Origin: Ichthyophis bannanicus | Taxonomy: Eukaryota; Chordata; Amphibia; Gymnophiona; Ichthyophiidae | Direction: 5' to 3' | Assembly (NCBI GenBank): GCA_033557465.1 | Contig: CM066039.1 | Coordinates: forward strand, 46,219,788-46,283,787 | DNA length: 64,000 nucleotides | Shown: piece by piece, positions 9,101 to 20,190 of the stretch | How positions within the stretch are numbered: the stretch's first letter is position 1 | Layout: every line of letters begins with the position of its first letter | Notes under the pieces: generated by a model | What the model saw: the letters and a program-made list of their open reading frames with translations, nothing else | The model's database searches: none | Told to the model about the DNA's origin: nothing | Position numbers and translations under genes: made by a program

Positions 9101-12087
9101 AGTTGAAACCAAGAGTGGTGCAGCGATTACGATGCAATACAAGCAGGAAGCGTCTTTCTGTGGAATGGAACTGAATGAAGTTGAATAACTGCCAAAGGAA
9201 TGAATGTTGAAAGACCGATCGTAGTTGGATGCTGAATTAACTGGTGAAAAAAATCATGCAATTGCAAATGGGGAGGGGGGAGAGAGGCTGTGGAACGCCT
9301 GCTTTTGGAGCCCAATGGTGAGTTTTACACTAAAGGAAGGGTGCAAAGGAATACCCATAAGGACTAGGGTCTCTGAGATGACAAAGTCAAGGATTGTATC
9401 TTGGCCTAAGGCATGAACCAGGTAGGTCTCAAAGAGACTGAAGAGCATTTAACCTATGAGAACGAAGATTACATGAACCTAGTGGGAAGCTGCCTGCTGA
9501 AGATTACAGGTTGTCAGTTTAGTACAAACTATAATGTAAACATGCACATACAAACCGCGGGGGTAGAGTAATTGGACATCTTGGCAGTAGACGTAGACAT
9601 GGGTCTGACACTAAATGAATTGAAGCGTAAATTGAGCAAGGTTTAGAGGACAAAGGTTAGTGATAGGATATAGCAACAAGCCAGGAGAAAAAGTGTGAAC
9701 CTTGAGAACATGAGCTGTTGGGGAAGGAATGTTTCTCATTTCTACAAATACAGAGGGTTTTATGTCATCCCCTGAGTTGCTTCAGGTAATCCGAAAAAGG
9801 CTGGACTTACTGAACCTCTATTTTCTTTCAGTGCAACCATATTTGCAATTATCAGAGCTGCTCCTGCAGTGGTGTAAAGTTTGCCCCAAGCAGCCCCACA
9901 ATGCAGGGAAAGGGGGCGGGGGGAGGACAGGTAGGATGACGGCAGTAAAAGCGGAATGGCAAACTTACTTTAAAATGTTTACTGCGCTGTCTCTGCCGAA
10001 GTCTTGCATTAGCAACCACACCTCTAGACTTTGTCCTGGCAGTGGCCAAGAAGTGACGGCTGCCAGGCCTCAAAATTTAAGAGTTGGGGCAGTGCGGTAA
10101 ACATTTTAAAGTAAAGCTGCCCACGTGTGTGGGGGGGGGGAGGGGGGGAGGATGCCGCTGCCACTGCAACAATGGGGGACTCTCATTAGAACTTTTGAGT
10201 GGGTTGGCTGGCTAATTGCCAAAATTAACAGGTCAGTCGCAACATTTAAAAATTCCCCTCCCTGTGCTGAATGGGAGGACCATGGGAAGTTTACAGTTTA
10301 GCTTTCTAACATTAATATTCAGTGCTAAGTGGCTAAATATAGCCACTGAATTTAGGACAGCTAAATAGGAGTCCTAAGTCTGGACAGCTAAATGTAGCTG
10401 CTGAGATTTAAGATAATTTTCAAGGGCAAGCTGTTACAGCTGAAAATCTGCTCAAGGTCACCGGCAGAGTTTTAGCCAGTAGTTTCCCATTAACAGTTAG
10501 CTACGAGAGCCACAGGTTCAGTAGTAACCGTCTCTATTCAGCAACATGGGTAAGTGAAAATGGACTCGCATCTATTCTTAGAATGGAGCTTTGCTTGGCT
10601 TTCTAAGGGGATCAGACCTCCAAATATTCCAATCACAGGAGGTGATCAGGAAACTAGAATGGCCTGATTAGCTGAGGGACCGCGTGAGAGCCTCAGCAGA
10701 GAAGATCAAGGGCAGATAGCACATCACCCACACGCTCTCTCATCATTATAAGGCAGTTAGTTACCTGCTTACTTTTTCCAAGCCTCTTCATTTCTATATG
10801 ATCAGAAGCCTGAGCTGAGAATGAGAGTCATGTCTCCTTAACAGTGCTGAGGCAGTGGTTGGGATCCAGGGCTAGGAATGGAGCCTTGGTCTCCTTCCTA
10901 GCAGTGCAGAGCGAGAAGCATAAAGTATGGCTGGCTCCAAGCTCCTCCATCTCTGTGGAGGGTTTTGAGTATCTTCCGTCACAGCTGTAAACAACGCAGG
11001 AGAGCCTCATGATGACTTAATATGAGGTAACAGTGGAACAACACAGAGAGCAGAGGAGAAACCCCTGATAGAATTTACTTAATGGTGTACAACTCTGTGC
11101 TCTAAGCTCTGCCAGCCATAGAAGGCGGCAGTCTCAGCCCCTAGTAGATTGTTGGCCATTGGCTTTCTGCTTTGCCCAACTTCCTGAGCAATTCTTATCC
11201 TTTGAGGCTTGGAGTGGAGAAGATTAATAAGCTGTGGAGTGGCACCAGAATACATCAGGACTTCTAAAACCAGCCTGGGAACCCACAGCCAGTCGGGGGA
11301 TATGCAGTGGTACAAAGTCATTGCCTGCTAAAATTGACCCATGCTTCCCATGTATTAATGAAAGAGCTTTGCATATGAGTACCAGCACCTTTTTTGCTAG
11401 AAAAAATGCACTGTCCGGAATGAATATACATCAGATAAATGTGTAGATATACTGGTGGCTTTGTATATTTCTTGTATACTGATTGTGGATGGGTTAAAAA
11501 CTGGACTGACCACATGGATCACCAGAAGAATTTGGGTATGGTCCTTCCAAGAAAGAAAGTGAGGGGTCTGTTCATACTTCCTTGTTTTCCACATACAATA
11601 GGTTCAGAATACTGTGCTATTATCCCAGAATCTTTTCCACCGTGGGGCATCTTTCTCCATTTGGCATGAATGCAGTCTGGATTGGTCTGTGCTGGTACAC
11701 TTGTTTTTCTCCTTGCATGAACATTTCAGTTTTATGCAGAAATGCACAGTGTCCTCATTTTCTTCTGTGCCGACAGAATCCTGGCAAAGTTAGGTTGAGG
11801 GCGCCGGTGGCAGGAAAAGCATTAGCCTCCCCTCGCAGAGACTAATTGCTATGAGTCTATGGCTCATAAACCCCACACCCCCTCTGGCTTTACTCTGCTC
11901 ACCAGAGACCAAGAAGTACAACTGAGATAAATGACTCTCTGAATGCCATCACAAAATTAAATACCGCATAGACTGTGTCTCCTGATTACATAGATCCTGG
12001 CTGTAATTTCAGATTTCTTCTCATGGTCTCAAGCTCCTAAGATTCTCTGTAAAAAAAAAAAAAAAACCCTTAAAAAAAGGACGCTAT
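9101..12087. other. Unassigned sequence, no gene seen
   Basis: The longest frames have no recognisable motif. G runs sit near 9911 and 10130, and an A run at about 12051-12066. The stretch at 10310-10400 repeats the word GCTAAATA and may be an old DNA element, but I could not define its ends. Confidence 0.45.
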
Positions 12088-15000
12088 GGGGTATGTTTAC
12101 TAAAGAGCGTTAAGGGTGCACCGGTTAGCAAGCATTAACAGCAGTGGTGAGGGTGTTACCGTGCGGTAAAGGCTGGGGCGGGAGTAAGTGTTCGGGTGTC
12201 AAGGGCGCTAGGCTCCACTTATTGGGTGCTAACAGGACATCGGGTGATAAGGTGCCCATTATGCACCTTAACGCCTGAAAATGGCAGTTCCCTTAACACA
12301 GGATAAGGGAACCCTGTGAAAGTCACATTTTAGGTGATGGATGGAAGGAAAGATAAGAACTGGTGGACATGTCAGATCCATATGTAACTTACGTGTTAGA
12401 CAGTAAGTAGGATGAGCATGTGGGAGGTATCTGTACTGTATCAGTGAGGGGTGCCCATGTAATCTGCTGTAATGTCTGTGTGTGGCATTGGATTGGGAAG
12501 AACTGTGCCCTGGTGGAACCAGCATTGCCAAGATACTGGTATCAAAAGGATGACTGAGCAGGGGTGGAGATATGCAGATCATTCACAGGAGAGGTATGAG
12601 TGATACATCCGAATGTTGAAAATGTTCCTGGGTGGGCCATGGTGTAGCAGCTGGCAGGAGACTACATGATTGTTCATAATGTGCATATGCTGATGGATGA
12701 GTTGGAGGATGGATGGCGGTAGATGAGAGTGCTGCCCTGACGTACCTGATGTGCCTGCACAAATGCAGTTGTAGTGAGTGTGAAAAAATAGTAGCTGTGC
12801 CATGGGGAAGTTCCAATTCCAGCTATATGGGTATGACAGCTGTCCATCTTTTCTAACCGCTATACAATCTTCCTGACACATGTGCATATAACAACTGGAC
12901 AAGTGTCTCTCATATTGGTCATATGGAGCAAGTAAGGACCATCCCTGCAGGTGGCCACCCAGGAGTGGAATGTGCCTGAACGCACTGCATATATGTGATG
13001 GAGCCAAAGATGTTCTTTCACAGTCCTGATGAAATATTCCAATCATGTACAACCCATGTGTCATACATCTGCAGGGTGAACATGTCTGAACCTATGCAAT
13101 GTGCTACTAGAAAGCCAATAAAGTCATGCAGTAAGATGTGCATATTGGCAGACCCAATGCGCTATCATAACACACAAAACTGTATAAGAATGTGTGTCCC
13201 CCAGACAATGCAGACCCCCAGGTAGCCTGCATATGTTGGGCAACACCGACTTGTGTCAGCCACTTACATACCATCTGTGCCCAGTCTGCTAGTCACCTCA
13301 CGCTGCATGTGCACATAGGCACCATGAACACATTGACTTTGTACAAACAGCATGTACGACCAGCAGCCTGTCTAGTGACTGGATTGCCATAAATGTAACA
13401 GCCCACATATCTGCAGCCTGACCCTATATAGCACCATGTGAATATATAGCCGTAACATGAACACAACTTGGTCAGAGTGAGAGTTGTCTCTCAGCATGAA
13501 CAGATGTGTGCACCCAGGCTATGCCCGTGGCAGACCCATGATAGGATGGCCCAGCCACTGACCTAGCCTCTGGCACATGTTCACCCTGTGCAAACTGCTC
13601 TGTTTTAGGCAATATCCTCTGCTCCTCATGCACCCTTTTAGTTTGGACTGGGGACAGTTTATGCAATGTGAGGCACAGTGGAAAGTGGGGCAGAGACAGG
13701 CTGCGAGTGCATGCTGGCCCACAGTGGCCTACGTCTGTCACATACCCAAATATGATGTTCCCCTACACAGCTTTTGGCAGTGAGTATTCAAAATAGTGCC
13801 ATGCTTGTGCTCCCATATGATATCATGTCCCTAGCCATGGCCACTGCAAACCTGGCCAGTGTAGCACCTGCTGCAGATGCATTGCCACCCCCCGACCCCC
13901 CAGAGTGCATGGAAGCATGGCAGGTTGGACATGGGTTTTGATGTTGGAACAGTTACTGGCATCACATATGCCTCCATTCCCTGCCTCTTTGTACTCTAAC
14001 ATCATCTTTGGGACTGTTGCACTCAGTGCCCATGGGAAGCCAGTAAGGCTCTCATGCAGGCCCTCTGATGTAACACATGCAGACACTGAGTAGGCCTGCA
14101 TAGCTTCTGGCCATGTGAACCTAGGCTTTGGCCAGCAATTCCACCTACAAAGGGCACATTCTAAACATATATGATATGGTTCCCCCCCCCCCACTCCTAC
14201 CCACCCCTCCAACAGTCACCTCCAGACACTGCCTTCCCATATGATGGCAGGCGATACAGAGATCAACATGACATCCTGTGGCTCATTTTGGCAGCTGGTC
14301 GTGTGCACACACTATTCAGAGGTCAGTGTTCCACTGCCACAATCAGGCACATAGGTGCATTTGGACCCTCATTTGGGGTGATAGGTAATGTACTGCTGTA
14401 TGCTTTGGCAAATGATCAGTAGACAGTGTTATATATATATATATACCGTGGTGTTTATTGTGTGCATAATTGCCTGATATGTACTTGCCTGTATCTGCAT
14501 ACACCGCATGGAGCAATGTCCCCTTGATTGCACTCTGCAAATGCATCATGGCATATGAGCAACGTGCATGCAGGTAAATCACAGATTCCTGCCATTGTCG
14601 CCAACTAAGTGACTGAATTGGACATTCACAGAGGCCAGCCCTCCACTTGAGCCTAGTTCCCTATAGGCTGCAGCTGCTCCAGGTGGTCTGACAGTGTTGC
14701 CATGGATACAACTATTATGGCAGTTGGCATTAGCAGGCCACTCACCTGTGCAAATGGTTGTGTCCTGAGGTCTGGAGGCTCAGTCAGAGGTGAGGATTGC
14801 AATGCACACAGATGTGTCCCCCCTGCTCACTCCAGTCAAACCAGCAGGCGATTTGGGAGGTGCACAACAGTGTCATGTTGGAAGATAAGTGTAGGGGAAT
14901 GCTGCGGGGATGAGCCTAGATGATGCTGTAACTGGGAATACATTACAGCATCACAGCCACATGTTGCAACTACTTACTGAAACTAACCTACTTGTAAATG

Positions 15001-15431
15001 GTGCTAAATTGGTACCAACAACATAGTGCACTTTATTAGATAGGGCACCATGCTGTTGCTGCCAGTGGACCACTACTATCACTAATTTGAGAATTAAGGT
15101 GGGTGGGGCACATTGCATATATTAAAATAAGCTCTCTCCCTGCAGAAATAATTCTTTCCGCGAGCTTTCAGTTGGCATTAGAGTTCGCTGCGTCAGTAGC
15201 GCTAATGCACGCTAACACAAAGTGGCGCTGAGGAGCACACGCTATCTCCACCCAGTCTCCGCCCCATTAATGCCCACTCTCCACCTTTTTTTATCTTAAT
15301 GCTAGGGGACCTGTTTCCACATGTTTAATCCAGCATTTTCGGCACTTTCCGCAGTGTTAACTGCTCACGGGTGCGATAAACGCCCGTTAACGGCACCTTG
15401 CTTCTTTAACTCTCCTTAGTAAACATACCCC
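12088..15431. mobile_element. 3.34-kb TIR-bounded element of unknown superfamily
   Basis: The left end reads GGGGTATGTTTACTAA and continues AGAGCGTTAA; the right end is its inverse (TTAGTAAACATACCCC, preceded by an inverted relative of GAGAGTTAA). The ends are flanked by TAT at 12085-12087 and 15432-15434, a 3-bp duplication. Short duplications of this size are known in PIF/Harbinger elements, but I see no convincing transposase: the longest internal frame (12579-13064, minus strand, 161 codons) has no motif I recognise. Subterminal regions at both ends are rich in GTTAAC-like words. It is either a non-autonomous element or a decayed autonomous one. Confidence 0.65.
14427..14446. repeat. (AT)n microsatellite
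   Basis: A short AT dinucleotide run lies inside the 12088-15431 element. Confidence 0.85.
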
Positions 15432-15529
15432 TATGCCTCTGCTCTTCACTAAACATAATACATAATAACCAAGGGTGGGGGGAAGCGGGGAGTGACAGTG
15501 AGGCAGTGTATAATTTAGTGACTTTGTTT

Positions 15530-15645
15530 TTCATTTATTCTTTTGATTTATATTGGGCCATCGAAAATAGACTTAAGAGAGTTTACATGTTTTAACATAA
15601 AATAGTCTGTACAAAATATAAAACCATACTAATAATAAAATCATA
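15530..15645 (-). mobile_element. Degenerate SINE-like fragment
   Basis: TTATTCTTTTGATTTATATTG followed by AGAGTTTACATG resembles the A/T-tail end of the tRNA-headed SINE family seen at 31290-31510 and 51685-51950. It is strongly diverged. Confidence 0.35.
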
Positions 15646-15720
15646 TGAACACACAAACTATACAGACATCCAGTTTAAAACAAGGAACTTGCACCTCCAT
15701 TAAAGGCTTTAATCAACAAC

Positions 15721-16120
15721 CAGAGGGTTACTGCAAGGATATGAGGAACCCTGGGTGAAACTTCAATCCTGCTGCCCCCCTCCCCGCCTTGCCACCACTG
15801 CTGCACCCCTTTCTGGGACCTGCACTGGCAACAGCAATGAGATAAACACAGCAATGCAGTGCTTACCCCAAGCCTCTGATGTTGCATTACTGTTGGTGCT
15901 TGCTTTGACTTCCTGTCTGCATCGGAGGGGGCGGAAGAGGCTGGTCAAAGCAGGCGCCAACAGCGATGCAGCATCCACAGGCTTTGGGTAAATGTTGCGC
16001 TGCTGTTCTAATGTCACTGGCAACACTGCAGGTCTGGGAGAATGGTGGCAATGGGCTACCCTTGAAACATTGGCACTCTAGGCGACTGCCTAGTTTGTCT
16101 AATGGGTAGCGCCAGCTCTG
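15721..16120. mobile_element. hAT-like foldback element
   Basis: The two halves form a long imperfect inverted repeat: about 15758-15915 pairs with 15940-16075 (for example TGCCACCACTG with CAATGGTGGCA-type words). The ends read CAGAGGGTTACTG and, inverted, CAGAGCTGGCGCT. I found no convincing 8-bp duplication. The right end is shared with the remnant at 4896. Confidence 0.65.
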
Positions 16121-16739
16121 AGAACCAGCCTTTACAATGCTTCTGAAAACCTAGAATGCAATATGGCAATCCACAGATGACACACACGTGAAGAACAGGG
16201 AGGTACACTGGGGGAGGGTGGGAGGAGGAAGGGGGTGGAAAAGGGAACGGAAACTTGAACCAACTGGTAGAACAATTAAGAATGTGGAAGGTCCACTGAA
16301 AGTTGGAAAAGTGTAACATCATGTATCTAGAACACAAAACTCCCATTAGCCACTTATTAGTTAGGAGAACTTCCAAATGCCTTCTGGTAGGTTGGTTGTA
16401 GGTATCACTCCCTCCCTTCAGCATGATGCAAGTACTAAGGCGGGTGCTAACAATACCTTTGAGAAACCAAGATGATACCCAACATTCCATGGCTTAGGAA
16501 TGAGGTTCATTACTGCCGTGAGGTGCACAAAACTTCCCCAAGGGAAATACCCAGATAGCTGAATAATGGCTCATGGTGCCAAACCCTGTTGAGGCTGGTT
16601 CTGATGGAATTTGCCGGGCCCGAAAGAGCATACAATTAGAATGACCAGAAAAATAGTGAGGGCCCATTCCATCGTGCTGAACTTTCACAGCCTCGTTGCA
16701 ACCAAGCAACAATCACAGGGGGCTCAGCTCTGGCACCTG

Positions 16740-17330
16740 AATATACCGATACTTTGTGCTTAGTGTCAAAACAGGGGCGTGCTGGCACATGGATACACAT
16801 CTAGCCTGTGCTGAGGGCTGGTATTGTATTATTGCATAGCAGAATGTATGCCCATACTCGGGGCTGGCAATATTTATTTATTTAAAAATACCTCTGCCCA
16901 ATCACTATCTGTTCTCTTGCCATCGTTCTGGGCAGACTAGATGGACCATGCTGGCCTTTATCTGCCGTCATTTACTATGTTTCTATGTTCTAGGAGGATA
17001 TTATTGTATAGTATGGTGTCTGCCTGTTCTAAGAGCTGTAGTATTGCATAGCGTGCTGATACTCTGCACACAGGACTGCTATTATTTATTTAAAAATAAT
17101 TCTATATCGACAATCACTGTCTGTTCTAGATGGATATTACCGTGCCTGGTTTCTGCCCGTGCCAAGGTGTTGCTGTGTGCACGGCATGGTGTCTGCTTGT
17201 TCTTTTCTTGTATGCATGGTGCCACTCTACACTTAGGGCTGCTATGATTTCTTTTAAAATATTTCTATTCTGCCAATCGGTTCTAGATGGGTATCATTGC
17301 CCAACATGCTGTCTGCCTATGGGTTAGTAC
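16740..17330 (+). repeat. Degenerate tandem repeat of about 135-160 bp
   Basis: Successive copies start near 16990, 17123 and 17281 with GTTCTAGATGGATAT-like words, followed by GGTGTCTGCC-TGTTCT and TATTTATTTAAAAAT. An earlier copy is interrupted by a LINE tail at 16917-16990. Confidence 0.6.
16917..16990 (+). mobile_element. CR1-like LINE 3' end, severely 5' truncated
   Basis: GGGCAGACTAGATGGACCAT, CTTTATCTGCCGTCATTTAC and the TATGTTTC tail are the 3' end of the same LINE type found at 35706 and 46178. TGTTCT occurs on both sides and may be the target duplication. Confidence 0.75.
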
Positions 17331-17356
17331 TGTGAGACCAAGAAAGGAGTACTTCC

Positions 17357-17896
17357 CAGTACCGTACCTAGCTAGCCCTGTGCAAGCAGTGCAGCTGCAC
17401 AGGGAGTTTTGTGCAAGTCGCTGGCAGCAGCAGCAGATCTGATCCCTCCCTGCTCTGATGTCGTGTCAGAGGAGGGAGGGACCAGACCTAGAGAAAGACC
17501 CGCGTAAAGGCTTAAGGGCGCATTTCGGCTGCCTGCTGTTGCCCTGCCGCCACCACTTTTTGATCTCTCAGCGGTGGCAAGGCAACAGCAGGCAGCCGAA
17601 ATGCACCCCCTAAGCCTTTTCGCGGGTATTTCTGCAGGTCTGGTCCCTCCCTCATCTGACACGACGTCAGAGCAGGGAGGGATCAGATCTGCTGCTGCCG
17701 CCGGCGACTTGCACATTGGGTGTGCTCCCCAAACCTCCACCTAGCCGCTGCCTGCTCGTGCCCTGCTGCTGGTACCGCTATGGAGAAAACAGAGGGCGGC
17801 AGCAGGCAGTGGCTGGACAGAGGTATGGGGAGGAGGGGGGATGCGCACCTGATGTGCAAGTCGCACAGGGCATGATTCTGGCTCAGTACGGCCCTG
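17357..17896. mobile_element. hAT-like non-autonomous element, 540 bp
   Basis: The element is flanked by a perfect 8-bp duplication GTACTTCC (17349-17356 and 17897-17904). The ends are CAGTACCGTACC and, inverted, CAGGGCCGTACTG. The interior holds long inverted arms, about 17413-17490 against 17635-17711, plus a second nested pair around TTTCGGCTGCCTGCTGTTGC. The end sequence recurs at 28007. No coding capacity is seen. Confidence 0.8.
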
Positions 17897-17904
17897 GTAC
17901 TTCC

Positions 17905-18394
17905 TGATACTGAATGACGCTGTGGGGTTGCACACCGTTTCCTAAGCTGATGTTCCCAGTGCAGCTTAGTGTTACAACATCCCAGGCAGAGCAGTCCTGC
18001 AGTGAGTCTGCTGGAAAGACGTCTCTCGACCCTTCTGCTACACTTCGATCTACCTCTTCATTTGGGTACAGTCTGTTCTTGCCTGTTGCACTGAGCATAG
18101 ACAGAATCATTTTCTAAACCTATGATTTATGGGTTTTCCAAGAGTTTACTGGCCAAAGTGATTTATTTTTGAGCCTTCCCATGCTGTGAGACAGTGGATG
18201 AGAAACTGGGCTGGGGAGAAGAGCTTTGGCAGGTCTTTAGCCAGATGTTACACTTACAGTATTTATGAGGAAGGATCTGTCACATCTGGCTAACTGTCTG
18301 GGCTGGGCTGGTTCACTCTGATCAGTTCCTTTCCTTTTTGGTCTCTTGGAAAGCTTCCTGCAAACCCTGAAGTATTTCAAGGTGGATGAAATAC
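17905..18394. other. Unassigned sequence, no gene seen
   Basis: No motif or repeat could be supported here. Confidence 0.5.
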
Positions 18395-18590
18395 AATGGA
18401 TTTTGGATTTAGCTCACGCTTTTTTCGGTAGTAATTCAAGGCATGTTACATTTAGGTACGGCAGGTATTTTCCTTTTGCTGGAGGGCTTACGGTCTTATT
18501 TTTGTACCTGAGGCAAGACCGCAAGGAACAGTAATGGGTTTTGAACCTAGCTTGCCTTGTTTTCAACCCACTGCATTAACTGTTAGAATA
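18395..18590 (-). mobile_element. Degenerate tRNA-headed SINE
   Basis: Read on the minus strand, the right end gives GGTTCAAAACCCATTA, a B-box-like word of a tRNA-derived head. The left part has the element's A/T-tail words and GTACCTGAGGCAAG, as in the copy at 31290-31510. It is diverged. Confidence 0.5.
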
Positions 18591-19602
18591 TGAGTGCTGT
18601 GCTCTCCTCAGACTCCCTTTAACATCGCTGAAGGGTCCCTGGTCTGGCCATGTCCCCTTCCTCATCAAACCTTTTCTGTGATACATTGTCTGAGGGGTGT
18701 ATGATAAGACCGTGTAGTGCATGCAATTGCTTTTGTGTGGTGGTAGACAGCATGAAGCCATCAGAGCTGGCATGTGCTGTGGTACTCTGGAGAGGGCCAT
18801 GGGATGTGGCAGGTAGGTAGATGTAGGCTGGAAATGTCACGTTCAGGCAGGATTGGTGTACATGGGACGGCGAGAGGATGGCTGCACTAGGGAGCAGGAT
18901 ACTTGTACTCAGGATACTATTTTCCATGGAATGAGGAATTCATAGACTGGGGATTGTCATGTGAAGGAGTCTCGAGAGGTTGCCGGTTTCGCTGGCAGGT
19001 GTCTGCAGCAGATTTCTCATGGAGGTTATAAGTGCCAGATTCAAGGAGGCGTGGGACTGGGAGGAGGCAAGGAGACCACATATTGCATAAGACCTGTGCT
19101 GGCATGGTGGGTAGACTGGCTGGATCAAACACTTCTTACCTGCCGATATCTCCTAGGTTTAAAAACATGTGCCACCGTTCAAAATATCACAAGTGGAGCT
19201 ATTGGTTTGGGGATTTGTTTAGTTTGTGATCCTTGAAGGCTGACTGAGGTTGCCTATACTAGGCATTGCTCAATTCCTCCTGCTATCACTAGCTGTTGGG
19301 AGCACAGCAGTTTTGGGGATCAAGGAGGTGTGGATGAAATCACACCTTACCCACCCCTCGAAAGAGCTTCTCTCAGGCTCAGAGGATTTTGAAATTAATA
19401 AGCCTCCAAAATCAAGACTCTTAGTGCTAGAGCGCTGCATTACTCTGCTGTAGGTTTTGCTGGCAGCAGTGCAGGTTTTCCAGCCAGAAATGTGAATTTT
19501 CTGAGCAGTTAGTGACATTAGCAGGCAGCAGAGATGTGTGAAGAGTAAGATCAGTGCTGGGTGTCTGCAAAACTCAAAGCAGGGCTGAGCATGAAAGGTG
19601 CA
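18591..19602. other. Unassigned sequence, no gene seen
   Basis: Frames up to about 100 codons exist without recognisable motifs. This is the left flank of the satellite. Confidence 0.5.
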
Positions 19603-20190
19603 CTGCTGAATACGGCCTCGCTCTCTGGAGCTTGCAGAAGAGCAGTTCTGAGTTCTGCCTTGTTCTCTGGAGCTTGCCGGGGTGCAGTGCTGAGTGTTGC
19701 CTTGTTCTCTGGAGCTTGCCGGGGTGCAGTGCTGAGTGTTGCCTTGTTCTCTGGAGTTTGCCGGGGTGCAGTGCTGAGTGCTGCCTTATTCTCTGGAGTT
19801 TGCCGGGGTGCAGTGCTGAGTGCTGCCTTGTTCTCTGGAGCTTGCCGGGGTACAGTGCTGAGTGTTGCCTTGTTCTCTGGAGCTTGCCGGGGTGCAGTGC
19901 TGAGTGTTGCCTTGTTCTCTGGAGCTTGCTGGGGTGCAGTGCTGAGTGTTGCCTTGTTCTCTGGAGCTTGCCGGGGTGCAGTGCTGAGTGCTGCCTTGAT
20001 CTCTGGAGCTTGCCAGGGTGCAGTGCTGAGTGTTGCCTTGTTCTCTGGAGCTTGCCGGGGTGCAGTGCTGCCTTGTTCTCTGGAGCTTGCCGGGGTGCAG
20101 TGCTGAGTGTTGCCTTGTTCTCTGGAGCTTGCCAGGGTGCAGTGCTGAGTGCTGCCTTGTTCTCTGGAGCTTGCTGTGGTGCAGTGCTGA

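Noticed and set aside
12579..13064. 161-codon minus-strand frame as the transposase of the 3.34-kb element
   Set aside because: It has no catalytic spacing or family motif I can name, and the frame shows Cys/His/Tyr-rich low-signal sequence.
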